From contig NZ_BDBM01000073.1 in NCBI RefSeq assembly GCF_001612985.1, forward strand, positions 1 through 33,377: a stretch of DNA of 33,377 nt. The letters run 5' to 3'. Source of the stretch: Nocardia gamkensis NBRC 108242 (GTDB lineage Bacteria; Actinomycetota; Actinomycetes; Mycobacteriales; Mycobacteriaceae). Made by a program: the position numbers and the translations under genes. Below the pieces are notes generated by a model, which was not told where the DNA came from, did no database searches, and worked only from the letters and a program-made list of their open reading frames with translations. Shown one piece after another: positions 1 to 6,948 of the stretch; within the stretch, counting starts at the first letter, position 1; every line of letters starts with the position of its first letter.

Positions 1-93
1 GGTGGTGGCTGGAAGCAGGCTCGCCACAGTGTGAGCGTCGATAGCGCACGGAGAACGCAGATGCGGGCGACTGATCGCGGAATGCCCGGTGAT

Positions 94-138
94 CTCCCCG
101 GCGGTGCGCCGGGTGCCGACGTCACCGTCGCCGGGGAG
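94..138 (-). terminator. stem-loop terminator after the DUF5988-like gene
   Basis: The arms CTCCCCGGCG (94-103) and CGCCGGGGAG (129-138) are perfect reverse complements, and the stem can extend inward with two G-U pairs. It lies 12 bases beyond the stop codon of the minus-strand gene ending at 150. There is no clear U-tract, which is common for actinobacterial terminators. Confidence 0.5.
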
Positions 139-149
139 GGGAGCCGGAA

Positions 150-356
150 TTACTCCGCGATCTTGGTGCGCTCGCACCATTCGTACACGCGCAGTCGCCC
201 TTCGGGGGTGTCCTGCTCCCGCTGGGTGACCTTGAAGTGCTCGTATCCGCCGCGGAACGGCACCTTCAATTCCACTCCGGGCGGGGTGATCGGGACGATG
301 CGCGCGGGCAGATCTTGCGGCCCGCCTTCGAGGACAGCTTTTGCACCAATGCTCAT
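150..356 (-). CDS. DUF5988-like small protein
   Basis: The protein has 68 residues, starts MSIGAKAVLEGGP and ends CERTKIAE. The central pattern (VLEGGP, then PARIVP, PPGVELKVP, GGYEHF, and a final YEWCERTKI) matches the small actinobacterial family I know as DUF5988, which often lies near specialised-metabolism genes and has no known function. The ATG at 356 is chosen because similarity starts there; the open frame continues upstream to 584 with unrelated residues that fall in the quinone-oxidoreductase scrap. A GAGG lies directly against the ATG, so the Shine-Dalgarno spacing is poor. It has no membrane segment or signal peptide. A stem-loop follows the stop. The family call is from memory; the coding call is firm. 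Confidence 0.75.
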   Translation of the reverse strand: MSIGAKAVLEGGPQDLPARIVPITPPGVELKVPFRGGYEHFKVTQREQDTPEGRLRVYEWCERTKIAE

Positions 357-397
357 CCTCGGATGGTAGAAGCGGGAACGGCCTGATCGTGGCACAT

Positions 398-538
398 TCA
401 GGGCACGGTCAGTACCAATTTGCCGACGGTTCGCCCCGCATCGCCCAACGCGTGCGCTTCTGCCGCCTTCGAGAGGGGGAACGACGCGGCGATCATCGGG
501 CGCAGGACGCGGCGCGAGCCGAGCCGGTTGCCGAGGGT
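398..538 (-). pseudogene. C-terminal remnant of a zinc-type quinone oxidoreductase / alcohol dehydrogenase
   Basis: Minus-strand translation from 538 to the TGA at 400-398 gives about 46 residues: TLGNRLGSRRVLRPMIAAS, then FPLSKAAEAHALGDAGRTVG, then KLVLTVP and stop. This is the usual C-terminal end of quinone oxidoreductases (MDR superfamily): a final strand 'RPxIxxxFPL', a helix 'xxAxEAH' and a closing 'GKxVLxV'. The Rossmann fold and catalytic domain, about 280 residues, are missing. Directly upstream in the same frame is the TGA of the esterase gene, so the scrap follows that gene without a start of its own. A deletion that joined the esterase end to the oxidoreductase tail is the simplest explanation. 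It is probably untranslated, apart from possible stop-codon read-through. Confidence 0.72.
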
Positions 539-1996
539 TCAGCCGGTGGCGGGAACCGGCAGGCCCACGCGGGCGGCGACCCACGGCAAGGACGAAGCGA
601 ACGCGGCCGAAGCGAATTGCCAGGTGTGTCCGCCCGCGGTGGTGTAGACGGTGCAGTCGATGCCTACCGCGTGTCCGGCGGTGCAGAGTTTGCCGGCGGC
701 GCCGACTTCGCCGGAGTCGGGCACCTCGTCACGACCGCCGAGGCCCGCGCTGACGTCGTCGGGAGCGGGAGTGCGCCGGTTGGCGCCACCGGAACGCCGG
801 GCGGGGACGAGGTCGTCGAAGAGACCAGCCACGCCGTCATAGGGACCGTGCCTGGTCATGACGGTCAGCGGGTCGAACGCCTCCCATGCGGCGGCGTCGC
901 CACCGAAGAGACGGGAGACGGTCTGCTCCTGGGTGCCCGAAGACGGCCCGAGATCGCCGGCGATGTCGACGAACGTGCGCACGAGATCGGGGTGCATGAC
1001 CGCCAGGTCCACCGCGCAGGTGCCGCCCATGGACCAGCCGACCACCGCCCAGCGCGCGGGATCGGCGGAGGCGCCGAATTGCGCTTCGACGTAAGCGGGC
1101 ACGTCCTCGGTCAGATGCGCGGCGGCGTTGCCGCGCGGCCCGTTCACGCATTCGGTGTCGTTGTTGAAACTGCCGCTGGCGTCGACGAAGACGAGTATCG
1201 GGGCGAGGCCGCCGTTCGCCTTCGTGAAACCGTCCAGGGCGGGCATGATCTGGCCGCTGCGGATCCAGTCCGCCGGGGTGTTGAACTCGCCGCCGATCAT
1301 CATCACCACCGGCAGTGCGGGTGGGGCGGGCCCGGCGAACCACGCGGGTGGCAGGTAGACGTATTCGGTGCGGTGCGGAAATCCGCTGCCGGTGTCGGGG
1401 ATTCGCACCGGTACCAGTTTGCCGTCGGCGACGGTGGTGTTGCGCAGGGCGGCCAGCGCCGAGAGATCGGTCTGCTGCGGGAGCGGGCCCGCGGTGACCG
1501 CGCCCCACGCGGCTTGCACGGTGGGGTAGTAGCCGACCCACTGGTTGAGCACCACCCCGGTGCTCAGCAGCGTCAACGGGATGGCGATGACCGCGATCCC
1601 GCGCCGCCACCAGCGTGCGCCCGCCCAGCCGAGGATCGCGACCGCTGCCGCCGCGGCGGCCACACCGATCCACACCCAGAGTTCGGCGGGCGCGGGGTCG
1701 GAGGCCAACCCCTCGTCGGCGACATACCAGGCGACGGCCGCCGCCGCCGCGACGCCGACCGCCACGCATGCAGGCAGCCGGAGCACCCACCACCGCCTGG
1801 TTCGCCGAGCGACGGCGATCAGCAGGACCACCCCGGCGAGCAGTTCGACGGTCGGCGGCAGCCAGCCGTGCAGCAGTGAGATCCCGTGATGGAACGCGTG
1901 CTGCTGATTCGGCGCCGGAGTCGCCGGAGGAAGGCGCGGTGGCGCCGGAGTCGGGGGAGCGGCGAGTACTGGCACGTCCGGCATTGTCGCGGTCAT
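539..1996 (-). CDS. membrane-anchored alpha/beta hydrolase (esterase D / antigen 85-like family)
   Basis: 485 residues. The N-terminal part is proline-rich, then four predicted membrane helices follow (about 50-68, 74-92, 107-125, 131-150). From residue 185 on there is an extracytoplasmic alpha/beta-hydrolase domain of the PF00756 type. The nucleophile elbow GWSMGG places the serine at 322, and GGHTW near the C-terminus gives the histidine at 457; the acid residue is not assigned. This fold includes mycolyltransferases and carboxylesterases of Mycobacteriales, but the mycolyltransferase signature cannot be confirmed here, so a lipid or polyester substrate is only a guess. The start is the ATG at 1996, with a second ATG four codons later. 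It is divergent from the macro-domain gene, with 95 bases between starts. Just beyond its stop lies the oxidoreductase scrap. Confidence 0.85.
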   Translation of the reverse strand: MTATMPDVPVLAAPPTPAPPRLPPATPAPNQQHAFHHGISLLHGWLPPTVELLAGVVLLIAVARRTRRWWVLRLPACVAVGVAAAAAVAWYVADEGLASDPAPAELWVWIGVAAAAAAVAILGWAGARWWRRGIAVIAIPLTLLSTGVVLNQWVGYYPTVQAAWGAVTAGPLPQQTDLSALAALRNTTVADGKLVPVRIPDTGSGFPHRTEYVYLPPAWFAGPAPPALPVVMMIGGEFNTPADWIRSGQIMPALDGFTKANGGLAPILVFVDASGSFNNDTECVNGPRGNAAAHLTEDVPAYVEAQFGASADPARWAVVGWSMGGTCAVDLAVMHPDLVRTFVDIAGDLGPSSGTQEQTVSRLFGGDAAAWEAFDPLTVMTRHGPYDGVAGLFDDLVPARRSGGANRRTPAPDDVSAGLGGRDEVPDSGEVGAAGKLCTAGHAVGIDCTVYTTAGGHTWQFASAAFASSLPWVAARVGLPVPATG

Positions 1997-2091
1997 TCCT
2001 CGAGGCAGGCTGTGAATCGGCTTCGGTACTGCTGGATGACCGGCATTCGGTGTGCTCGATGCGCCGTGGGTGCGCGAGGCAGAATGCGAGC

Positions 2092-2607
2092 ATGGTCGAA
2101 CTGGTGCTGGTGCGCGGCGACATCACCGAACAGGAGGTGGACGCGGTGGTGAACGCGGCGAATTCGTCACTGCTCGGCGGCGGGGGAGTCGACGGCGCGA
2201 TCCACCGGCGCGGCGGCCCGGAGATCCTGGCGGAATGCCGCAGGCTGCGTGCGTCCCACTACGGCTCGGGACTGCCGACCGGGGCCGCGGTCGCGACCAC
2301 GGCCGGTCGCCTGCCCGCGCGCTGGGTGATCCACACGGTCGGTCCCGTGTGGTCGGCTACCGAGGACCGCTCGGCCTCGCTGGCCTCGTGTTATCGGGAA
2401 TCTCTGCGCGTCGCGGACGAACTGGGGGCGCGGACGGTCGCGTTCCCGGCGATCTCCACCGGCATCTATGGCTGGCCGATGGAGGACGGAGCCCGGATCG
2501 CGGTCGACACGGTTCGCGCTACTCCCACGGCCGTGTCGGAAGTCCGGTTCGTCCTCTTCGACGAGCGCGCTCACGCTGTGTTCGCGAGACAGGTCGCCAG
2601 GACCTGA
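2092..2607 (+). CDS. macro-domain protein, O-acetyl-ADP-ribose deacetylase type
   Basis: 171 residues, a single macro domain of MacroD/YmdB type. Visible motifs are GDIT (9-12), VVNAANSSLLGGGGVDGAIH (19-38) with the ligand-contacting asparagines 21 and 24 and aspartate 34, the adenine/phosphate loop ISTGIYGWP (121-129), and the core strand TVAFPA. Proteins of this type bind ADP-ribose and hydrolyse O-acetyl-ADP-ribose or mono-ADP-ribose esters on proteins. Length fits the family (about 170-180). The ATG at 2092 places residue 1 three residues before the first beta strand; the open frame upstream is shadow from the opposite-strand esterase. Upstream space is short and no clear promoter is visible. 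It stands alone and points toward the thioesterase 85 bases on. Confidence 0.93.
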   Translation: MVELVLVRGDITEQEVDAVVNAANSSLLGGGGVDGAIHRRGGPEILAECRRLRASHYGSGLPTGAAVATTAGRLPARWVIHTVGPVWSATEDRSASLASCYRESLRVADELGARTVAFPAISTGIYGWPMEDGARIAVDTVRATPTAVSEVRFVLFDERAHAVFARQVART

Positions 2608-2691
2608 GGCCGGCCGCCCCGGCGAGATCTCCGCGGTCCGAACCATCTCGAGCCCTGAGGCTTGTCGGTGGGGGCTGGCATAGTTCGGCGC

Positions 2692-3144
2692 GTGTCGTTC
2701 AGTACCCGTATCGAAGTCCGGGTGTCCGACTTGGACCCGCAATTGCATGTCACCGGCGCGGCTTACCACCAGTTCGCCGACCACGCGCGATTCGCGTGCG
2801 TCCGAGCGGCGGGCGTCTCGGTCGACGAACTGCTCGCCTCCGGCCTCGGGCCGGTCAATCTGGAGACCGTGCTGCGCTTCCGGCGCGAACTACGCGGCGG
2901 CGACACCGTCGACGTGTCGTGCGCTTGGCAGTGGGGTGCGGGCAAGACCTATCGGGTCGAGCACACGCTGACGCGCGCCGACGGCGTGGTCGCGGCGACG
3001 GTGACCAACGTCAGCGGCTTACTGGACCTGGGGGCACGGCGCCTGGTCGCCGATCCCGCGCACCAGTGGGCGGTGCGTGCGAGTCGTCCGGAGGTGCTCG
3101 GCCTGCCGGGCGCGTCGCGGGAAGCCGGTGACGTCGGCGGATAG
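2692..3144 (+). CDS. acyl-CoA thioesterase, hotdog fold (4HBT type)
   Basis: 150 residues from GTG 2692. The opening strand RIEVRVSDLDPQLHVTGAAY carries the typical D-x-D-x-x-x-H pattern of 4-hydroxybenzoyl-CoA thioesterase-like proteins, with Asp15 as the likely catalytic residue, followed by the helix YHQFADHARF. The remaining strands (NLETVLRFRRELRGGDTVDV, TYRVEHTLTRADG, VVAATVTNVSGLLDL) fit one hotdog domain. It probably hydrolyses a cytosolic acyl-CoA; the acyl group is unknown. An in-frame TTG at 2662 would add ten residues, but the GTG begins right at the first beta strand and is preferred. In other Mycobacteriales a thioesterase is sometimes found near ruvC, but I cannot verify that link here. 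Confidence 0.85.
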   Translation: MSFSTRIEVRVSDLDPQLHVTGAAYHQFADHARFACVRAAGVSVDELLASGLGPVNLETVLRFRRELRGGDTVDVSCAWQWGAGKTYRVEHTLTRADGVVAATVTNVSGLLDLGARRLVADPAHQWAVRASRPEVLGLPGASREAGDVGG

Positions 3145-3184
3145 CCCGGCCGTGTCGCGGGGCGGCGAAAGAGCAAGCCTCCGC

Positions 3185-3207
3185 TAGACTCTCGAACAGT
3201 TGTTCGT
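3185..3207 (+). promoter_or_regulatory. ruvCAB promoter -10 and LexA (SOS) box
   Basis: TCGAACAGTTGTTCGT at 3192-3207 matches the mycobacterial SOS box TCGAAC-N4-GTTCGA in all but the last base. A TAGACT at 3185-3190 fits an actinobacterial -10, so LexA bound here would cover the start of transcription. It lies 20 bases before the ruvC GTG. The box consensus is established knowledge; the -10 assignment is inference, and no good -35 is visible. Confidence 0.8.
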
Positions 3208-3226
3208 GTCCGGGAGAGGGGTTGTC

Positions 3227-3796
3227 GTGCGGGTGATGGGCGTCGACCCCGGACTCACCCGATGCGGCCTCAGCATCGTCGACGGCGGGTCGGGGCGGAA
3301 GGTCACCGCCGTGGACGTCGACGTGGTCCGCACTCCCGGCGATATGGATCTGGCGCATCGCCTGCTGGCGGTCGCGGACGCCGCCGAACGCTGGATGGAC
3401 ACCCACGAGCCCGGGGCCGTTGCCATCGAACGCGTCTTCGCCCAGCACAATGTCCGTACCGCCATGGGCACCGCGCAGGCGGGCGGAGTGATCGCGCTGG
3501 CCGCCGCGCGCCGGGGGATCCCGGTCGCGTTCCACACACCCAGCGAGGTGAAGGCCGCGGTCACCGGTAGTGGCACCGCGGACAAGAAGCAGGTGACGGC
3601 CATGGTCACCCGGATCCTCGGTCTGCCCGTCGCGCCGAAGCCGGCCGACGCGGCGGATGCGCTGGCGCTGGCGATCTGCCATTGTTGGCGGGCGCCGCTG
3701 CTCGAGCGGATGGCGGCGGCGGAGGCCAAGGCGGCCGCGGCGCAACGCCGGTACATCGAACGGCTGGCCGAACAACGGAAGGCGGTGCACGGGTGA
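3227..3796 (+). CDS. ruvC: RuvC, Holliday junction resolvase
   Basis: 189 residues. RuvC cuts four-way junctions symmetrically as a dimer, working with RuvAB. The four acidic metal-binding residues are visible: Asp7 in MGVDPGLTRCG, Glu68 in VAIERVF, and Asp141 and Asp144 in KPADAADALALA, matching D7/E66/D138/D141 of E. coli. The C-terminal 30 residues are an Ala/Arg/Lys-rich helix, longer than in E. coli (173 residues) and typical of actinobacteria. The GTG at 3227 is chosen because GGGAGAGGG at 3212-3220 is well placed and the protein then starts two residues before the first strand; the frame runs open nine codons further upstream. It is the first gene of ruvCAB behind an SOS box, and its stop overlaps the ruvA start by four bases (GTGA). 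Confidence 0.97.
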   Translation: MRVMGVDPGLTRCGLSIVDGGSGRKVTAVDVDVVRTPGDMDLAHRLLAVADAAERWMDTHEPGAVAIERVFAQHNVRTAMGTAQAGGVIALAAARRGIPVAFHTPSEVKAAVTGSGTADKKQVTAMVTRILGLPVAPKPADAADALALAICHCWRAPLLERMAAAEAKAAAAQRRYIERLAEQRKAVHG

Positions 3797-4398
3797 TCGC
3801 GTCGGTACGCGGTGAAGTGCTGGAAATCGCCCTCGACCACGCGGTGATCGAGGCGGCGGGCGTCGGCTACCGGCTCAACGCCACCCCGTCCACCCTGGCC
3901 GGGCTCACCCGCGGCGAGGAAACCCGGCTCTACACCGCGATGATCGTCCGCGAGGACTCGATGACCCTCTACGGGTTCGCCGACACCGAGGCGCGCGACC
4001 TGTTCGGCCTGCTGCAAACCGTCTCCGGCGTCGGACCCCGCCTCGCCATGGCGGTGCTGGCCGTCCTCGAGCCCGAGGCGCTGCGCAAAGCGCTGGCCGA
4101 GAGCAACGTGGCGGCGCTGACCAGGGTGCCCGGCATCGGCAAGCGCGGCGCCGAACGCATGGTGGTGGAACTGCGGGACAAGGTGAACCTCGTTCCGGTG
4201 CCCTCCGGCCCGCCCGGATCGACACCCGCGGCGGCGGCCACGCCGGTGCGTGATCAGGTCACCGAGGCGCTCGTCGGCCTCGGTTTCGCCGCCAAGCAGG
4301 CCGAACAGGCGATCGATGCGGTGCTGGCCGAACAGCCGGGCGTCGATACCTCCGCCGCCCTGCGGGCCGCGCTCGGCCTGCTCGGCAAGAACCGGTAA
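3793..4398 (+). CDS. ruvA: RuvA, Holliday junction-binding subunit
   Basis: 201 residues, close to the usual length of about 196. The tetramer holds the junction square-planar and loads RuvB. An N-terminal OB-fold (about 1-62, starting MIASVRGEVLEI), two helix-hairpin-helix motifs (VSGVGPRLA at 77-85 and VPGIGKRGA at 112-120), a proline/alanine-rich flexible linker (134-150) and the C-terminal three-helix RuvB-binding domain (about 153-201) are all visible. The start is GTG 3793, overlapping the ruvC stop, so the two are translationally coupled. ruvB follows after eight bases. Confidence 0.97.
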   Translation: MIASVRGEVLEIALDHAVIEAAGVGYRLNATPSTLAGLTRGEETRLYTAMIVREDSMTLYGFADTEARDLFGLLQTVSGVGPRLAMAVLAVLEPEALRKALAESNVAALTRVPGIGKRGAERMVVELRDKVNLVPVPSGPPGSTPAAAATPVRDQVTEALVGLGFAAKQAEQAIDAVLAEQPGVDTSAALRAALGLLGKNR

Positions 4399-4406
4399 GG
4401 CGCGTC

Positions 4407-5489
4407 ATGGACCACCACGAGGAACCTACCGAATCCCAGGTCAGCGCAAGCTATCTGAGGTCGGACGGCGAGATCGAGGCGAGTCTGCGCCCGCAGTCGC
4501 TGGACGACTTCATCGGCCAGCCCCGGGTGCGCGAACAGCTCGCGCTGGTATTGCGCGGAGCCAAACAGCGCGGCGGCACACCGGACCACGTCCTGCTGTC
4601 CGGCCCGCCGGGTCTCGGCAAGACCAGCATGGCGATGATCATCGCCGCCGAACTCGGCACCGCCCTGCGGATCACGTCGGGTCCCGCGCTGGAGCGGGCG
4701 GGCGATCTCGCCGCCATGCTCAGCAACCTGGTCGAGGGCGATGTGCTGTTCATCGACGAGATCCACCGGATGGCGCGTCCCGCGGAGGAGATGCTCTACC
4801 TGGCGATGGAGGACTTCCGGGTGGACGTGGTCGTCGGCAAGGGGCCCGGCGCGACCTCCATTCCCCTGGACATCGCGCCGTTCACCCTGGTCGGGGCCAC
4901 CACCAGGTCCGGAGCGCTGACCGGCCCGCTGCGCGACCGTTTCGGTTTCACCGGGCATATGGACTTCTACGAGCCCGGGGAACTGCTGCGTATCCTGAAG
5001 CGCTCGGCGCACATCCTCGGTGTCGTGATCGAGGAGGAGGCGGCGGCCGAGATCGCGGGGCGCTCGCGTGGCACGCCCCGCATCGCCAACCGCCTGCTGC
5101 GCCGCGTCCGCGACTACGCCGAGGTGCGTGCCGACGGCCGCATCACCCGCGCGATCGCCCACGCCGCGCTCGAGGTCTACGACGTGGACGTGCTCGGCCT
5201 CGACCGGCTCGACCGCGCGGTCCTCGGCGCCCTCGTCCGTAGTTTCGGCGGTGGCCCGGTGGGGGTGTCCACCTTGGCCGTGGCGGTCGGAGAAGAGGCC
5301 GCGACCGTGGAGGAGGTATGCGAACCGTTCCTGGTGCGCGCTGGCATGGTCGCTCGCACACCGCGCGGCCGGGTCGCCACCGCGGCCGCCTGGGAGCACC
5401 TCGGTCTCGTCCCGCCGCCCGACCTGGTGTTCGGCTCCATCGAAGTGCGCGGTCGCGAGCCACACCCCACGCTCGATCTCTTCGAATGA
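4407..5489 (+). CDS. ruvB: RuvB, branch-migration AAA+ ATPase
   Basis: 360 residues. The hexameric motor drives branch migration on RuvA-bound junctions. The N-terminal segment SLRPQSLDDFIGQ is the family signature; Walker A GPPGLGKT (66-73), Walker B VLFIDE (113-118), sensor 1 VGATTRSG (162-169) and the arginine finger in LRDRFG (R178) are all intact. The C-terminal winged-helix DNA-binding domain (about 265-345) includes VARTPRGRVAT. The ATG at 4407 is eight bases after the ruvA stop. It ends 27 bases before the stop of the convergent DivIVA-repeat gene; no strong terminator is visible in that gap. Confidence 0.98.
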   Translation: MDHHEEPTESQVSASYLRSDGEIEASLRPQSLDDFIGQPRVREQLALVLRGAKQRGGTPDHVLLSGPPGLGKTSMAMIIAAELGTALRITSGPALERAGDLAAMLSNLVEGDVLFIDEIHRMARPAEEMLYLAMEDFRVDVVVGKGPGATSIPLDIAPFTLVGATTRSGALTGPLRDRFGFTGHMDFYEPGELLRILKRSAHILGVVIEEEAAAEIAGRSRGTPRIANRLLRRVRDYAEVRADGRITRAIAHAALEVYDVDVLGLDRLDRAVLGALVRSFGGGPVGVSTLAVAVGEEAATVEEVCEPFLVRAGMVARTPRGRVATAAAWEHLGLVPPPDLVFGSIEVRGREPHPTLDLFE

Positions 5490-5516
5490 ATCGCCCGTCC
5501 GGGTGACCGACCGCGG

Positions 5517-6080
5517 TCAGCGGCGATCGCGCAGGGCGGCGGCGACCAGGTCGAGGAAGGCGTCGACCTCGTCGCGTTGATAGCCGCGGGTGCCGAGGCG
5601 GGCCTCGGTGAATCGGACGGCCTCGACATCGGCGATGGTGAGACTGCCCGGCCCGCCGTGTACGAGGGTCGCGGCGACCAGGTCGAGGAAAGCGCCGACC
5701 TCCTCCTCGTTGTATCCGCGCCGCCCCACCGCGGCTCGGCTGAACCGCATGCGCCGCACGTCATCCGGAGTGAGGATGGCGTGGCCGTTGCCGTTCGCGG
5801 CCGGGACCGGCCGGACGCCGCGCTGACGGAACTCCAGCTCGACGCGCAACTGGTCGAGATATTCGTCGACCTGGTCGGCGCGGTAACCACGCCGGCCGAG
5901 CCGTGGCGCGCCGAAACCGATATGCCGTAGATCGTCGGCGGCCAGCGCGCCCTCCCCGGCGAGGGTCGCGGCGACGAGTTCGAGGAAGGCATCCACCTCG
6001 TCCGCGTGGTAACCCCGGTGCCCGAGCGTGGGGCTCGCGAAACGGGCGCGGCGCACCTCCTCGGGAGTCACGGGCGACAT
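5517..6080 (-). CDS. protein made of four DivIVA-type (DivI1A) repeats
   Basis: 187 residues from ATG 6080. It consists of four copies of a 37-residue unit (about 4-40, 46-82, 102-139, 147-183). Each unit reads roughly 'ThxDVxxxRFxxxxhGxRGYxxDEVDxFLDLV', the N-terminal domain of DivIVA/Wag31 that binds curved membrane through its RGY loop. Unlike DivIVA there is no long coiled coil; a short spacer with NGNG separates repeats two and three. It may be a membrane-curvature or polar-growth accessory protein in the cytoplasm, which is inference. The frame is open upstream to 6191, but those residues have no repeat and cover a 21-bp palindrome, so the ATG at 6080 is preferred. It is transcribed toward ruvB. 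Confidence 0.85.
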   Translation of the reverse strand: MSPVTPEEVRRARFASPTLGHRGYHADEVDAFLELVAATLAGEGALAADDLRHIGFGAPRLGRRGYRADQVDEYLDQLRVELEFRQRGVRPVPAANGNGHAILTPDDVRRMRFSRAAVGRRGYNEEEVGAFLDLVAATLVHGGPGSLTIADVEAVRFTEARLGTRGYQRDEVDAFLDLVAAALRDRR

Positions 6081-6112
6081 TCTGTCAGGCGCGGTGCGCC
6101 GGGCCGATCGGA

Positions 6113-6133
6113 AGGGAAATTTCGTGTTTCCCT
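6113..6133. promoter_or_regulatory. AT-rich inverted repeat upstream of the DivIVA-repeat gene
   Basis: AGGGAAA (6113-6119) and TTTCCCT (6127-6133) are perfect reverse complements around a 7-base centre. The element lies 33-53 bases before the start codon of the minus-strand gene, where a promoter or operator would be. It is the only AT-rich patch in this intergenic region. The binding protein is unknown. Confidence 0.4.
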
Positions 6134-6231
6134 GGCCTTTTGCGAACAAGGGCCGTCCCCCTGGCGAAAGCGTCGGATCAGTGCGCCTCACCCTAGCGCC
6201 GGTGGCGGTGTCAGGGGGATTGCCGAGCCGC

Positions 6232-6855
6232 TCAGTCCTTGCGAACGCCGTCCACGAGCAGGCGGCGGATCGCCTCGGTCAGCCCGGCGATCGAAGCCTC
6301 GTCCGGTTCGCGCAGCGAGTAGACGATGCCCGCGATCAACATGCCGGTCACCGCCCGCGCGGTGTTCAGGGTGTCCAGGTCGGCGCGCAGGTAGCCCTGT
6401 TCGACGCCGTGGTCGAGATAGCCCGCGGTCAGGGCGTCGGCCGTGTCGAGCAGGCCGTACAGCCGCTGGGTGAGCTCGTCGTCGATGCCGGTGGCGTGGA
6501 ACAGCAGCAGCTGGGCCACGCGGCGATCGGCCAGCAGGATCTCGGTGAGGGCCACGCCGATGCGGTCGATCTGGGCGCGGTACTCGTCGAGGGAGGCGGC
6601 GGCGTCCGGGGCGTTCTCGGTGCCGAGGGCGGCGATGATGCGCGCGGCCAGGTCGTCGATGACGTGGTCGATGATGTCGCGCTTGTTGCTGAAGTACCGG
6701 TAGAAGGTGCCGTGACCGATGCCCAGCTGTCCCGCGATGTCGGCGATGCCGGTGGCGTGATAGCCCTTCTCCGCGAAGCAGACGAACGCGGTGTCGATGA
6801 TCTCCTGACGCAGTTCGGCTTTCCGTCGCTCGGCACGCGTGGATGGCTTCGTCAC
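6232..6855 (-). CDS. TetR-family repressor divergent from a monooxygenase
   Basis: 207 residues from GTG 6855. The N-terminal TetR helix-turn-helix is clear: EIIDTAFVCFAEKGYHATGIADIAGQ followed by GIGHGTFYRYFSNKRDIID. The C-terminal ligand-binding domain is all helical and not recognisable. It is divergent from the flavin monooxygenase, as ethR is from ethA in M. tuberculosis, and a perfect 8+4+8 palindrome lies between the two starts. It most likely represses the monooxygenase and itself and is released by a hydrophobic ligand. An upstream ATG at 6897 would add 14 residues, but that codon lies inside the palindrome and has only a weak ribosome site, so the GTG is preferred with moderate confidence. 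Confidence 0.9.
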   Translation of the reverse strand: MTKPSTRAERRKAELRQEIIDTAFVCFAEKGYHATGIADIAGQLGIGHGTFYRYFSNKRDIIDHVIDDLAARIIAALGTENAPDAAASLDEYRAQIDRIGVALTEILLADRRVAQLLLFHATGIDDELTQRLYGLLDTADALTAGYLDHGVEQGYLRADLDTLNTARAVTGMLIAGIVYSLREPDEASIAGLTEAIRRLLVDGVRKD

Positions 6856-6881
6856 CTTGCCGATGATACAGTCATCACAAA

Positions 6882-6901
6882 CGGAATGATGTGTCATTCC
6901 G
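6882..6901. promoter_or_regulatory. TetR-type palindromic operator
   Basis: CGGAATGA (6882-6889) and TCATTCCG (6894-6901) form a perfect inverted repeat with a 4-base centre. A 20-base palindrome between divergent TetR and target genes is the classic operator layout. It lies 27 bases upstream of the repressor GTG and 47 bases upstream of the monooxygenase GTG, so it can control both. Confidence 0.8.
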
Positions 6902-6903
6902 TG

Positions 6904-6933
6904 ATATGTGGTTCAGCAATATGTGGTTCAGCT
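6904..6933 (+). repeat. two tandem 15-bp repeats in the monooxygenase leader
   Basis: ATATGTGGTTCAGCA (6904-6918) is repeated as ATATGTGGTTCAGCT (6919-6933), with 14 of 15 bases identical. The pair sits between the TetR operator and the ribosome binding site of the monooxygenase, where the -10 region or transcript start should be. It looks like a recent slippage duplication. Confidence 0.85.
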
Positions 6934-6948
6934 AGCAGGAGGTTCGGT

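Noticed and set aside
341..1879. 512-codon plus-strand open frame opposite the esterase
   Set aside because: It is the high-GC shadow of the esterase, with Gly/Arg/Ala-rich low-complexity sequence and no domain.
6855..6897. Upstream ATG 6897 as TetR start
   Set aside because: The codon lies inside the palindromic operator and has a poor ribosome site; kept only as an alternative.
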